A DNA stretch of 64,000 bases from Alkaliphilus transvaalensis ATCC 700919 (lineage in GTDB: Bacteria; Bacillota; Clostridia; Peptostreptococcales; Natronincolaceae): assembly GCF_000621485.1 (NCBI RefSeq), contig NZ_JHYF01000012.1, forward strand, positions 124,001 through 188,000. The letters run 5' to 3'. The notes beneath the pieces were generated by a model. The model searched no databases. It saw only the letters and a list, made by a program, of their open reading frames with translations, and was not told where the DNA came from. Below, piece by piece: positions 1 through 8,752 of the stretch (the stretch's first letter is position 1; every line of letters begins with the position of its first letter). The translations under genes and the position numbers were made by a program.

Positions 1-1
1 T

Positions 2-742
2 ACTGTTAATGAAGGTGTAGTAACACCATTAAAGGCAGGAACAACAACAATAACAGTAAAAACATTAGATGGAAATAAAAGTGCTACTAGTACAGTAACA
101 GTTGAAGCAGCCCCTATAGCAGTAGAAGGAATCACTTTAAACAAAGAAACAATGACATTAGTAGTAGATGGAGCGAATAGTGAATTAGTAGCAACTATAG
201 TACCAATGGAGGCAACTAACAAGACTATAGAATGGAGCTCTAGCAATAATGACGTAGCAACAGTTACAGATGGGTTAGTTACACCATTAAAGGCAGGAAC
301 AACCACCATTACAGCAACAACAAAAGATAGGGGTTACAAAGCAACATGTGAGGTTATAGTAATAGATAAGGCGATTTTAACCTTAATAGCAGGTGATAAG
401 TCCGTATTAGTAGTTCACAATAATGGTGATCCTTTAACCAGTAATACAGCAGCAAGCCTAGACAACATAAATCAATGGAAACAATTGGGCGCTAATGGAG
501 ACTTAGAAGCTAGGTTTGTTAATGCCCCCAATAACTTTGGAAGTTTGATTCTTACACCTAATCATACCAACAATACGGTTACGATAACAGCTACAAGAAG
601 GTTATTAAGATCAGTTTCAGGGTTAGTTACAGTTGAAATAAGAGACAAGGAAAATCCTGACTTAGTAGCTACTTTCACTGTACAAGTAAATAGTAGAGCA
701 GGTAGTACTTCGTTAAATATCGGTGAAGTAAAAGTTAAATAA
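2..742 (+). CDS. Bacterial Ig-like (Big_2) repeat surface protein, C-terminal part
   Basis: The frame is open at the left edge, so this is only the C-terminal 246 codons of a larger protein; the ATG at 152 is internal. Two Big_2-type repeats can be seen. Both contain the block TPLKAGTTTIT, and one has the typical WSSSNNDVATV strand. The repeats are nearly identical in DNA as well as protein, which suggests recent intragenic duplication. About 120 residues follow that I cannot assign, ending in a short basic tail. Big_2 domains are found in secreted and cell-surface proteins of Firmicutes, so an extracellular adhesive or S-layer-associated role is likely. Neither a signal peptide nor an anchor lies in the visible part. 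Confidence 0.75.
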   Translation, partial: TVNEGVVTPLKAGTTTITVKTLDGNKSATSTVTVEAAPIAVEGITLNKETMTLVVDGANSELVATIVPMEATNKTIEWSSSNNDVATVTDGLVTPLKAGTTTITATTKDRGYKATCEVIVIDKAILTLIAGDKSVLVVHNNGDPLTSNTAASLDNINQWKQLGANGDLEARFVNAPNNFGSLILTPNHTNNTVTITATRRLLRSVSGLVTVEIRDKENPDLVATFTVQVNSRAGSTSLNIGEVKVK

Positions 743-753
743 TTTTATTAAAG

Positions 754-790
754 GAGATCCACAAAGGTTAAATTTTGTGGGTCTCTTTAT
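754..790 (+). terminator. Rho-independent terminator after the Ig-like gene
   Basis: A 12-bp stem (754-765 with 774-785, one G-U pair) is followed by a T-rich run, 12 bases after the stop codon. Confidence 0.8.
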
Positions 791-898
791 CTGTTTTTAA
801 TATTAAATAGGTAGTTATAGCAATAAGTAAAGTTTTTTAGTATTCAAATTAACTTCCCAGCAAATACTAACCATAATAATTGTTATGGGAGGTAAATC

Positions 899-1258
899 AT
901 GAAGAAAAAATTAATAATATTATTTGCCATAGTTTTAATATTTGCTACTGGATGCCGACAGGCCCCTCAAGATGAAGTGCCACCACCAGCACCAGAAACA
1001 CCACAAGCAGAAGAAAATGTAGACAGGGAATTAACTGAAGAATTAGTTGCAGAAGATGAGGTTATAAATGGTCAAGTATATGAACAAGATGATGTTGTAA
1101 TTGGAACAATGATTATCGAAGAGGGAGTAAGTCAAGAGGATATAGATCGTATAGCCAATAAGTATGCCGATCAGCTAAAAGAAAAGTATCCTAATAAAAG
1201 GGTAAATGTTCAAGCAGTACAGGGGGGGCAAAATGTAGCTAACATTATGTTAGAGTAA
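899..1258 (+). CDS. Small predicted lipoprotein of unknown function
   Basis: This 119-residue protein has a lipoprotein signal: MKKK, a hydrophobic stretch, then FATGC with the lipobox cysteine near residue 19. A Pro/Glu-rich linker (residues 22-45) follows, then an acidic domain ending in KRVNVQAVQGGQNVANIML. A GGGAGG ribosome binding site lies 6 nt before the ATG. It should be exported and anchored to the outer face of the membrane. I do not recognise the C-terminal domain. It stands alone between two terminators, with surface proteins on both sides. Confidence 0.8.
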   Translation: MKKKLIILFAIVLIFATGCRQAPQDEVPPPAPETPQAEENVDRELTEELVAEDEVINGQVYEQDDVVIGTMIIEEGVSQEDIDRIANKYADQLKEKYPNKRVNVQAVQGGQNVANIMLE

Positions 1259-1283
1259 AATTATATAACTTATAAGTAAACGT

Positions 1284-1309
1284 AAGCCAATCCTATGATT
1301 GGCTTTTTC
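1284..1309 (+). terminator. Rho-independent terminator after the lipoprotein gene
   Basis: A perfect 9-bp stem (AAGCCAATC with its complement, loop CTAT) is followed by TTTTT. Confidence 0.85.
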
Positions 1310-1438
1310 TATGAAGAAATTAAAGTCTAGGTCAAAAGAATTAAACTAAAATTTATCCTAATATTTTGCCATATATTGCAGGAATTTCAATAATTTAATC
1401 GAATTAAATTTATATAGAATGAATAGGGAGGTATAACA

Positions 1439-2830
1439 TTGAAGAGCTTAAGAAAAAGAATTTTGAAGATTATCGTAATGTCATTGGTAGTTTTAATGTT
1501 GGGTAATAGCATAGCCTTTGCTAATAAGATTTTTACAGATGTACCAGAAAACCATTGGGCAATAGATGAGATTAATAAGATGAACGATCTTGGTATTATT
1601 ACAGGGATGACAGCCGATACCTTTAATCCCAATTTAGAAGTACCTGTTTCTCAAGCAATTGTTATGATGGTAAGAATGATCAACCCTGCCAGAACAGAAA
1701 TTAATGCAGGTATGAACATCTATAACGATTTAATTAATGCAGTAGGGGTTGAAACCTGGGCTAAAGACCAAATGGCCTATGCGCTACTAAAGGGAATTAT
1801 AACTGAAGGAGAATTAAGAAGCTCCTATGTTAATGGAAAAGTTAAAACAGCAGAAAAGTTGGAAATTGTAAGATACTTAACAAGAGCCTTAGGCCTTGAA
1901 GATGAAGCAAAAAATAAAGAATTTATTATTTTAGGCTTTAATGATTCTGATGAGATACCAGAAATTGATATTCCCCATGTAAATATGATGATTGAAGTAG
2001 GCGTTATTAATGAATATGGGGATGTATTAGGAAACTTTAATCCTAAGGATACAGTAACTAGAGCCATGATGGCAAAGATGCTTTCAGAAGCCTACGACTA
2101 TAAAGAAGGCGAATTAGCTAAAAGAAATAAAGATTTCATCGGGATCATTGAAGAGATTCAATATGGCGAGCCCCATGTAATCATTGTAAAGGATGGCAAC
2201 AATATTACCCACCAACACGACTTAAGCCAAGATGCTAAAATTACTAAAGGAACAACAGCCCTAACAATATTAGATATAAAGTTCGGTAATGAAGTTGATG
2301 TTAAGATTGTTGATGATGTAGTAACATCCATTAACTTAAGGGAAACAACTGTAATTCCAACGGAAGAAAACGTAGAAGGGGTAATAACCTCCATCACGGT
2401 TACCGATAAGGTAGAAATTCATTTAAGGGATAATAACGGGATAGATAGAAGTTATACTATATCTCAAAATCTAGTAACCCTATTAGATCAAAAATCCAGC
2501 AATCTACTAGATTTAAGAAGCGGATATAATGCAAAGTTAACCCTAACCAATAATCAAGTAACTGTAATCTATGCAGAAGCCCAAGGTGAATCCTTAACTG
2601 ATCGATATACAGGTAAAATTGAATTTGTAGATAAAGACCTAAAGGCTTTCATCATTAGACCAGAAGGACAAACCCCAATGAGAATTGATACAACTAATTC
2701 TACAAACATCGTTAACCTTATTGGGAATGATACCAGTTTTAATGCCGTTACAATTAATAAAAGAGTAACAGTAATCGGCGAAGAGATCAATGGTAGATTT
2801 GTTGCCAATACAGTAGTGATAACAGAATAA
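1439..2830 (+). CDS. S-layer homology (SLH) domain protein
   Basis: This 463-residue exported protein starts with TTG behind AGGGAGGT. A signal peptide (MKSLRKR, then a hydrophobic core ending IAFA) occupies about 28 residues. Three SLH-type repeats cover roughly residues 30-220. The first is clearest: FTDVPENHWAIDEINKM, then GIITGM and TFNPN. SLH domains bind pyruvylated secondary cell-wall polymers and hold proteins to the wall non-covalently. The C-terminal half (about 240-460) looks like repeated beta-strand modules of the form GVITSITVTDKVEIHLRD. It is probably a wall-anchored surface protein and is transcribed alone. The C-terminal role is unknown. Confidence 0.88.
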   Translation: MKSLRKRILKIIVMSLVVLMLGNSIAFANKIFTDVPENHWAIDEINKMNDLGIITGMTADTFNPNLEVPVSQAIVMMVRMINPARTEINAGMNIYNDLINAVGVETWAKDQMAYALLKGIITEGELRSSYVNGKVKTAEKLEIVRYLTRALGLEDEAKNKEFIILGFNDSDEIPEIDIPHVNMMIEVGVINEYGDVLGNFNPKDTVTRAMMAKMLSEAYDYKEGELAKRNKDFIGIIEEIQYGEPHVIIVKDGNNITHQHDLSQDAKITKGTTALTILDIKFGNEVDVKIVDDVVTSINLRETTVIPTEENVEGVITSITVTDKVEIHLRDNNGIDRSYTISQNLVTLLDQKSSNLLDLRSGYNAKLTLTNNQVTVIYAEAQGESLTDRYTGKIEFVDKDLKAFIIRPEGQTPMRIDTTNSTNIVNLIGNDTSFNAVTINKRVTVIGEEINGRFVANTVVITE

Positions 2831-2851
2831 TAAAAGAAATGAAGTTAATAG

Positions 2852-2882
2852 AACCCTGCAGGTTAAGCCTGCGGGGTTTAGT
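2852..2882 (+). terminator. Probable terminator after the SLH gene
   Basis: A GC-rich hairpin (AACCCTGCAGG with CCTGCGGGGTT around TTAAG) lies 20 nt after the stop. The T-run behind it is short and broken, so termination may be incomplete. Confidence 0.6.
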
Positions 2883-3003
2883 AATATTAAAATATTTTAG
2901 CTAATCAAAATAAGTTGAAATTGGCAAAGTTTACAGGGATTTCTAAAATTATATAGAATAATATAAATACGTAAAACGTAAATTGACACATAAGGGAGGC
3001 ACA

Positions 3004-3675
3004 ATGATGGCATTAATCAAAGTACTTATTGTAGAAGATGACCCTACGTGGGTTAAGCTTCTTGAAATGCAGTTTGCTATTGAAAAGGACATAGAAATTG
3101 TTGCAACCGTAAATGATAAAATCCATCTTTATGAGATATTAAATACAAAAGATATAGACGTAATCTTAATGGATATTAATTTATCTAGTAATCATTTAGA
3201 TGGTGTTTATATTGCAGCCGAAGTTAGTGAGGAATCAGAGGTAAAAATTATTATGCTTACATCATTAGATCCTAAAGAAGTTGCCCTAGATTCCTTTAAT
3301 GCAGGTGCTATTGCCTTTGTTTCGAAGGAAGATTATCGCCAATTGCCTCAAATTATTAGAAATGCTATCAAGCCTAATCTCCCTATGGAAGAATTATTAG
3401 AAGACTATAGAAGGCTAAAGGAGCAAGAGGTATTAAAGGAACTTTCTAGTGCCGAAAGAGAAGTAGTCTATTTATTAGCAAAAGGCCATACGAGGGCATC
3501 CATAGGGAAAAAGCTAGTAAAGTCTGATAGTACAGTAAAAAATCAAATTAACAAGATATTGAAAAAGCTAAAGGTAGAAAGCACCAAAGAAGCCATTAAG
3601 AAAGTTGAACTAAGAGGGCTATATCGACCAGACTACAAAGGGTTAGGAGCAAATAATGAACAAGTACATAAGTAA
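3004..3675 (+). CDS. NarL/FixJ-type response regulator
   Basis: An N-terminal receiver domain starts KVLIVEDDP (acidic pocket), has the phospho-acceptor Asp in VILMDIN and the conserved Lys in FVSKED. A LuxR-type helix-turn-helix follows at roughly residues 150-205, from LSSAEREVVYLLAKGHT through STVKNQINKIL. The start is set by AAGGGAGG at 2992-2999, which serves the paired ATGs at 3004 and 3007; an upstream in-frame start at 2983 lacks a site. The gene overlaps the following hydrolase by 20 nt, and a histidine kinase comes next. It should be the DNA-binding output of that kinase. Its targets are unknown. Confidence 0.92.
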   Translation: MMALIKVLIVEDDPTWVKLLEMQFAIEKDIEIVATVNDKIHLYEILNTKDIDVILMDINLSSNHLDGVYIAAEVSEESEVKIIMLTSLDPKEVALDSFNAGAIAFVSKEDYRQLPQIIRNAIKPNLPMEELLEDYRRLKEQEVLKELSSAEREVVYLLAKGHTRASIGKKLVKSDSTVKNQINKILKKLKVESTKEAIKKVELRGLYRPDYKGLGANNEQVHK

Positions 3676-4648
3676 GTTAATCGATCACTATGCTCTATAT
3701 AAGCTACATAAAAAAAGAAGTAGATCACCCCAGTTTAACAAGCCCAAAATGCAGGCAATTAATATAAAAGATGCTAATAATTTTTTTGTCGAACCAGAAC
3801 TACCCCCTATAGCATTTTCGCCTGTAAAAGAGGGTGCTACATATCAAGAAGGGAAATTTAGCTTTAAGTCTCAAGTAAATACCCAATGGCAGAACAATGA
3901 CCATGCTACAGGGTACTATTTTAAAAGTAATAATAACCCTCAAAATATTAGTGTTATTATGGTTCATGGGTGGCGGTCTGAAGGCTTTGGTCATTTCGAC
4001 AAGTTGTTTTTAGATGATTTTAAAGAGAAGGGTTTTAATTTGTTTTACTACACCCTACCCCTTCATTTAGACAGGCAACCTAATACCTCTTTATATAGTG
4101 GAGAATACATGATTAGTGCCAACGTTGAAGGTACAGTAGAAGCTATAAAGCAAGCTGTAACAGATTTAAGGGCATTAATTAAGTGGATTAAAGAAAAGAA
4201 AGGGGAAAAGGTAATCTTAATCGGCATCAGTCTTGGGGGCTACGTAACAAACTTAACAGCAACCCTCGAAGCCCAAATAGACGGCTTAATATCGATTATG
4301 TATGCCAATAGTCTATCTTTCTCCATATGGAAGACCGTGCCAGGCAAGTACATTAAAGAAGATTTAGTAAACAATGGCTTTACCTATGAAGAATTAAAAG
4401 ATTATTGGAATATTATAGACCCCAGCCAGTATAACCCTCTAATAACTAATGATAATATACTACTAATTAGTGGTTTGTACGACCAATATGTCTTATTAGA
4501 AGATACCAATCGATTATGGAAGCAATGGCAACAGCCCAAAAGGCTCCTTTATCCCTGTGGTCATGCTGGGATTGTTTTATGCCGCAAAAAAATCCGTAGA
4601 GATGTTATGAAATATATTAATAAATTTACTGTTAGTATGAAGGGATGA
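3656..4648 (+). CDS. Alpha/beta hydrolase fold protein in a two-component operon
   Basis: This 330-residue protein has alpha/beta-hydrolase marks: an oxyanion-type VIMVHGWRSEGFG, the nucleophile elbow GISLGG with Ser, an acid-loop candidate SGLYDQYV, and a C-terminal PCGHAG with the expected His. No signal peptide or strong membrane segment is visible, so it is probably cytoplasmic. The substrate cannot be read from the sequence; it could be an esterase, thioesterase or peptidase. Its start lies inside the regulator gene, and 7 nt separate its stop from the kinase start. It is therefore translated as part of the two-component operon, and its role may be tied to that signal. Confidence 0.88.
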   Translation: MNKYISKLIDHYALYKLHKKRSRSPQFNKPKMQAINIKDANNFFVEPELPPIAFSPVKEGATYQEGKFSFKSQVNTQWQNNDHATGYYFKSNNNPQNISVIMVHGWRSEGFGHFDKLFLDDFKEKGFNLFYYTLPLHLDRQPNTSLYSGEYMISANVEGTVEAIKQAVTDLRALIKWIKEKKGEKVILIGISLGGYVTNLTATLEAQIDGLISIMYANSLSFSIWKTVPGKYIKEDLVNNGFTYEELKDYWNIIDPSQYNPLITNDNILLISGLYDQYVLLEDTNRLWKQWQQPKRLLYPCGHAGIVLCRKKIRRDVMKYINKFTVSMKG

Positions 4649-4655
4649 AACAGAA

Positions 4656-6062
4656 ATGATTTTGCTTTTTTCTTTATTATGGCTATTAGCTATAATCCTT
4701 TTAATTGCCGACTGGCGAAGGGAAACTAATCGATGGCTAAGTGCTGTTGCATTTTTTTCTGGGTGTGGGTCCCTATCGGTTATTTTAGAAGCATATTCAC
4801 TACCTGTAGTTAATTACTTTGATGGGGTGAATAATGTCCTAACAAGTGCTAGTACAATAGGGTTTTTATCTTCCTTATCCCATCACATGGCCCCCTACGC
4901 CCTTCTAATTTACGGAATGAGTAATACCCTTCTATTTCAAGAGCTACTACACCATTGGAAAAATAGATTGAAATTAATATTATTAATACCCCCTTTAGTT
5001 ATGCATTTTATGTTTCCCTTTAAAGGGGGATATGACCCTTCTTTTCTAGTTTTATCCCTTTGGGCAACTCCTTACATTATGGGGGCTAATCTGTTACTAA
5101 TACTGTCATTTTTTAGAGCAAGAAATGAAGAGATAAGGCAACAGAAATTGCTAAATTGCATTATTGTTTCTCCCATCACACTATACGCCCTCTTATCAAA
5201 CTATATATTAAGAATATTCAACAACCATGAAGCTTGGTTATTCCATCGATGGTTTATTGTTATTCAGTTTAGTTTGTTTGTTTTTTTTAGTGTTAGATAT
5301 GGTGCATTGGGGGTTAAAATAAGGTTTGAAAAACTCCATTTAGAAAGAACCAGAAAGTCTATTTCTTCGGGAACAGCCATCATTAGTCATACAATAAAAA
5401 ATGAGATTACTAAAATATCAATGTGCTCCGACTATATTAAAGACAATTGTAAAGATCCAAATGAGTATGTCACCAATTCTCTAGATATTATTAGGGAGTC
5501 AATTAATCACCTACAGGCAATGGTAAGTAGGATTAATGATCAAATGTCAGATATAGAGCTAAAAAAATCTAAAAATAGTATAAATGAAATTTGTGATGCT
5601 GCCCTTATGATGGTAACTGCTTCGTTAGAAAGCAAAAATATAATTGTTGCTAAAAAATATTCTGGGGCTTCTGTAATAGACTGTGATGAAGTACATATAA
5701 AAGAAGTACTAATTAATATTTTTAAAAATGCCATAGAAGCGATGGAAATCGGCGGTAAAATAGAAATAAGCCTAGAGGAAGGCAGTAAGGCAACGGTTCT
5801 GTCTATAAAAGATAGCGGGAAAGGGATTCCTAAAGAGAACTTAGAAAAGGTTTTAGAACCTTTTTTTACAACTAAAAAGCATACACTAAACTTTGGTTTG
5901 GGCTTATCCTATTGTGATAATGTCATGAGAAAACACGGTGGGAAGCTAGAACTTCATAGCAAAGAAGGGGAAGGAACAACAATTGTACTTAGTTTTCCGA
6001 CTAAGGAAAGGCCTATAAAATTTAGACCTATACGTAGGATGCTTACTTCTAATAGAATATAG
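4656..6062 (+). CDS. Membrane sensor histidine kinase
   Basis: The N-terminal half (about residues 1-225) is strongly hydrophobic with some seven or eight membrane segments and little extracytoplasmic loop, suggesting it senses something in or near the membrane. The kinase core follows: an H-box SHTIKNEITKI, N-box NIFKNAIEAM, G1 box DSGKGIP, FFTTK and G2 GLGLSYC. The H-box is divergent from the usual HELR type and resembles GHKL kinases. AAGGGATG precedes the ATG. It lies directly behind the response regulator and hydrolase and should phosphorylate that regulator. The signal is unknown. Confidence 0.9.
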   Translation: MILLFSLLWLLAIILLIADWRRETNRWLSAVAFFSGCGSLSVILEAYSLPVVNYFDGVNNVLTSASTIGFLSSLSHHMAPYALLIYGMSNTLLFQELLHHWKNRLKLILLIPPLVMHFMFPFKGGYDPSFLVLSLWATPYIMGANLLLILSFFRARNEEIRQQKLLNCIIVSPITLYALLSNYILRIFNNHEAWLFHRWFIVIQFSLFVFFSVRYGALGVKIRFEKLHLERTRKSISSGTAIISHTIKNEITKISMCSDYIKDNCKDPNEYVTNSLDIIRESINHLQAMVSRINDQMSDIELKKSKNSINEICDAALMMVTASLESKNIIVAKKYSGASVIDCDEVHIKEVLINIFKNAIEAMEIGGKIEISLEEGSKATVLSIKDSGKGIPKENLEKVLEPFFTTKKHTLNFGLGLSYCDNVMRKHGGKLELHSKEGEGTTIVLSFPTKERPIKFRPIRRMLTSNRI

Positions 6063-6078
6063 AGTAGAAGAAACTGTA

Positions 6079-6162
6079 ATGGTTTTGTATAGACAGAAGT
6101 GGGTGATCATTTTTGTTGGCTTTGTTGGTCTTTTAATTAGTGTACTAGTAAAATTTTTTTAA
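6079..6162 (+). CDS. Possible 27-residue single-pass membrane peptide
   Basis: A short frame starts with ATG 16 nt after the kinase stop. It begins MVLYRQKW and continues with a wholly hydrophobic stretch to a terminal KFF, which is the layout of a single-pass small membrane protein. The upstream AGAAGAAA is a poor ribosome binding site, so translation would have to be coupled to the kinase. It may be a chance frame. Confidence 0.25.
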   Translation: MVLYRQKWVIIFVGFVGLLISVLVKFF

Positions 6163-6200
6163 GGGATTAATAAATTATAATAATAGCAGGAGGAACCAAC

Positions 6201-7073
6201 ATGAAAAAATTCTTTAAAACAGCTGGATGGATCGCCCTTTATTTGGGGGTATATTTTATTTTTCAAATTGTTTATGTTTTTGTAGCTGCAATTGTTATGT
6301 CAATTAAGATCGTTGTTCAAGAACCAGACCTAACACCAGACTTAATTGCAGAAAAAACAGAGCCTATGATCATGGGACAGCTACCAATGTCCATTATTGT
6401 AAGTTCAATTGTTGCCTTTGGAGTTTACTATTTAATCAGCAAAGGAAGAAAACAAGATTTTTTCCAGACCTGTCAGTTTAGAAAAATTTCTTTAAAAAGC
6501 GCTTTATCATTTGTTCCAGCGGGAGTTGGGCTAGTTTTCATTAATGGTTTCTTATTGGGAATTCTTAATAAAACGGAGTTGCTTGATAATGCCTTTTCAA
6601 AGCATGTAGAGCTAATGGGTCAATTATTGGGGGGGAATACAGTTGTTGTATTTTTAAGTGTGGCTATTGCTGCTCCCTTTATTGAAGAAATCATCTTTAG
6701 AGGTTTAATATTAAAGGAGTTAAGGAAAAGCATGTCCCTTAAGTGGGCAATTTTTATACAAGCTTTATTATTTGGGTTATATCATATGCAATTGGTGCAA
6801 GGTATTTACACCTTCTTTATGGGAATCTTGTTAGGTTTAGTGTGTGTATGGTTAAAGTCCATTTGGCCAGCCATCATTTTACACCTATTTAATAATCTGA
6901 CAAGTATGCTCTTATCCAGAACAGATGCTCTAGATGGGGTTTTAGATACACTGTCGATTCCTTTGGTTATGATTAGTGGGTTGGTTGTAGCAGGAGTTAC
7001 CTACCATACCTATAAAAACCGTCTTGAGGAAGAGGAAATTGAAGAAGCGGTTGCTGACATAACGTCACTATAG
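6201..7073 (+). CDS. CPBP-family intramembrane metalloprotease
   Basis: This 290-residue polytopic protein carries the CPBP (Abi, Rce1-like) motifs in order: EEIIFRG (motif 1, glutamates and Arg), FGLYHM (motif 2, His) and HLFNNL (motif 3, His and Asn). These form the metal site of the Rce1-type glutamate protease fold. Seven or eight membrane segments are visible. Bacterial members are linked to bacteriocin immunity, prenyl-peptide processing or protein sorting. No peptide gene is adjacent, so the substrate is open. AGGAGG precedes the ATG, and the gene appears to stand alone. Confidence 0.88.
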   Translation: MKKFFKTAGWIALYLGVYFIFQIVYVFVAAIVMSIKIVVQEPDLTPDLIAEKTEPMIMGQLPMSIIVSSIVAFGVYYLISKGRKQDFFQTCQFRKISLKSALSFVPAGVGLVFINGFLLGILNKTELLDNAFSKHVELMGQLLGGNTVVVFLSVAIAAPFIEEIIFRGLILKELRKSMSLKWAIFIQALLFGLYHMQLVQGIYTFFMGILLGLVCVWLKSIWPAIILHLFNNLTSMLLSRTDALDGVLDTLSIPLVMISGLVVAGVTYHTYKNRLEEEEIEEAVADITSL

Positions 7074-7166
7074 ACAGCGGTAAATAAATTTCTAGAAACC
7101 TTTAAATATAAAGAGGGATAAGTTATGACAGTAAAAATAACCTCACTATTTGCAGAAGACTTTTAA

Positions 7167-7195
7167 TTGCCCTTTAAAAAAAAGAATGCTATACT
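7167..7195 (+). promoter_or_regulatory. Sigma-A-type promoter of the coiled-coil gene
   Basis: TTGCCC at 7167-7172 and TATACT at 7190-7195 are separated by 17 nt, 30 nt before the start codon and just ahead of AAGGAG. Confidence 0.6.
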
Positions 7196-7225
7196 TAATA
7201 TAGATAATTTTAAGGAGCGGAATTT

Positions 7226-7579
7226 ATGGAAGATAAAGTTTTTGATTTATTAGAAAAATTGTATAGTGAGTTTGTCGACTTTAAGCATGAAGTAAATCGC
7301 AGGTTTGATGAAGTAGAATCTCGATTAGACAAATTGGAGACAAGGCTAGACAAAGTAGAAACACGACTAGATAAATTAGAAACAAGACTTGATCAAGTGG
7401 ACTCTAGACTAGGCAAAATGGAAGTAAACCAAGAAAGATTAGAAGACAAGGTAACGGAAGTCTTCGAAGCAATAGAGACTTTAGCAGAAACTAATGAAAG
7501 ACAGCACCAAGAAATTTTGAAAGAGCTAAAGGGCGATATAGGTATACTCCAATTGGCAGTTAAGAAAAAAAGTAAATAA
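7226..7579 (+). CDS. Heptad-repeat coiled-coil protein
   Basis: This 117-residue protein is almost entirely coiled coil. Five or more 7-residue units of the type RLDKLET or RLDKVET run from about residue 30 to 70, and the 21-bp DNA units repeat too, which suggests growth by slippage. No membrane segment or enzymatic motif is present. Proteins of this layout occur widely in Firmicutes without an assigned function. It has its own promoter and a strong terminator. Confidence 0.8.
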   Translation: MEDKVFDLLEKLYSEFVDFKHEVNRRFDEVESRLDKLETRLDKVETRLDKLETRLDQVDSRLGKMEVNQERLEDKVTEVFEAIETLAETNERQHQEILKELKGDIGILQLAVKKKSK

Positions 7580-7603
7580 TCAAGTTAACCTTAAAGAATA
7601 TTA

Positions 7604-7642
7604 AACTCCTAGAATCATAAAACTGACTCTAGGAGTTATTTT
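7604..7642. terminator. Bidirectional terminator between convergent genes
   Basis: A 10-bp stem (AACTCCTAGA at 7604-7613 with 7628-7637) is followed by ATTTTTT on the plus strand. The end of the minus-strand deacetylase gene overlaps the stem. Confidence 0.75.
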
Positions 7643-8561
7643 TTAGCAATTCTTCAAGTTTTTCAATTCTTAACTCTGCTTCATCAACATCCCTAAAGGG
7701 GATATCCACTCTACGACCCTGCATTTCTGTTATTTTAGCCATTAGGTCTGGGCTAGAAATATAGTGGGGCATATTAATTCGATTAAGTAAGAATAGCCCT
7801 TTTGATAGATCAGAAATACCATTAAGGGTGGTTATGGTTACTTTAAAACCTAAATCCTTTAGAACCTCTTCAGAAATTCTATTAAATACACCAAAAGGAT
7901 AAACAAAAACATTAACTTCATTGCCTACATGCTCTTCTATAAGGTCTTTTAGCAAAATTGTATCGGCTAATAGTTTCTCTCGATAGGCCTTTTGTTCCTC
8001 TTGGGGCATTCGATTAAAAATCCGACCAAATCTAACCGTATCACCAGGAGAATGGAGGTCGTAGGTATGATGTTGAATATCAATAATGCCACTATCATAC
8101 ATTTCCTTAGCCTGTTCCCATGAAAAGTGGTCAATTATTTTAGTATAATTATCTAAATGATGGCTTCTTCCACGGCTCCAGCCAATAACCGATATTGTAG
8201 CTTTAAGATTCAGCTCCTTAAGTATTGGATAGGCATACTCATAATTGCTTAAATAACCATCATCAAAGGTAATGAAGATGGGGTTTTCAGGAAGCGGGCT
8301 TCCTTTTTCTTGATAATCTAAAAAGTCTTTAAAGTGAATGGCTTCATAGCCTAATGCCTTAAGATATAGCATATCTTCCCTAAATTTTTCGGGAGAAACT
8401 GTTGAATCGCTCCACACATTAGGGTTTTCAGAAATATGATGATACATTAATATGGGAATTCTAAGGGAGCTGTTAAAGTTTTTACTATAGATATAAGAAC
8501 CAGATAATAATATTAATAGGGCTAGCGTTGCAATCGCCATATAAAATTTAGATTTTAACAA
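7629..8561 (-). CDS. Membrane-anchored polysaccharide deacetylase (NodB domain)
   Basis: This 310-residue protein has an N-terminal membrane anchor of about 25 residues and then a NodB/CE4 domain. Visible motifs are ILMYHHI at the start, FITFDDGYLSNY (motif 1, Asp-Asp pair), QHHTYDLHS (motif 2, metal-binding His) and VYPFG (motif 3). The family removes acetyl groups from N-acetylglucosamine in peptidoglycan or exopolysaccharide outside the cell; the MYHHI opening is typical of the IcaB/PgaB-like branch. No exopolysaccharide synthase is next to it, so modification of peptidoglycan or a secreted glycan are both possible. It is convergent with the coiled-coil gene and has its own promoter region. 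Confidence 0.87.
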   Translation of the reverse strand: MLKSKFYMAIATLALLILLSGSYIYSKNFNSSLRIPILMYHHISENPNVWSDSTVSPEKFREDMLYLKALGYEAIHFKDFLDYQEKGSPLPENPIFITFDDGYLSNYEYAYPILKELNLKATISVIGWSRGRSHHLDNYTKIIDHFSWEQAKEMYDSGIIDIQHHTYDLHSPGDTVRFGRIFNRMPQEEQKAYREKLLADTILLKDLIEEHVGNEVNVFVYPFGVFNRISEEVLKDLGFKVTITTLNGISDLSKGLFLLNRINMPHYISSPDLMAKITEMQGRRVDIPFRDVDEAELRIEKLEELLKNNS

Positions 8562-8752
8562 GATAACAACTCCCTTCTAATAGATGCGTATATAGGTATT
8601 TTAACACAAACAAAGTCACAGGAAAATGCTAATATTTTTAAGAAGATAAATGTAAATTTCCTTAATTTAAAAGAAAACTGCAGATTAAGGGTTTCTTCTT
8701 TTGGGTATAAAGTGGTAAAATAAGGTGATGATATAAAGTAGGAGGTACATTA

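Noticed and set aside
7125-7166. A 13-codon frame with AGAGGG before it, ahead of the coiled-coil gene
   Set aside because: It ends before the promoter of the next gene and is too short to judge; most likely chance.
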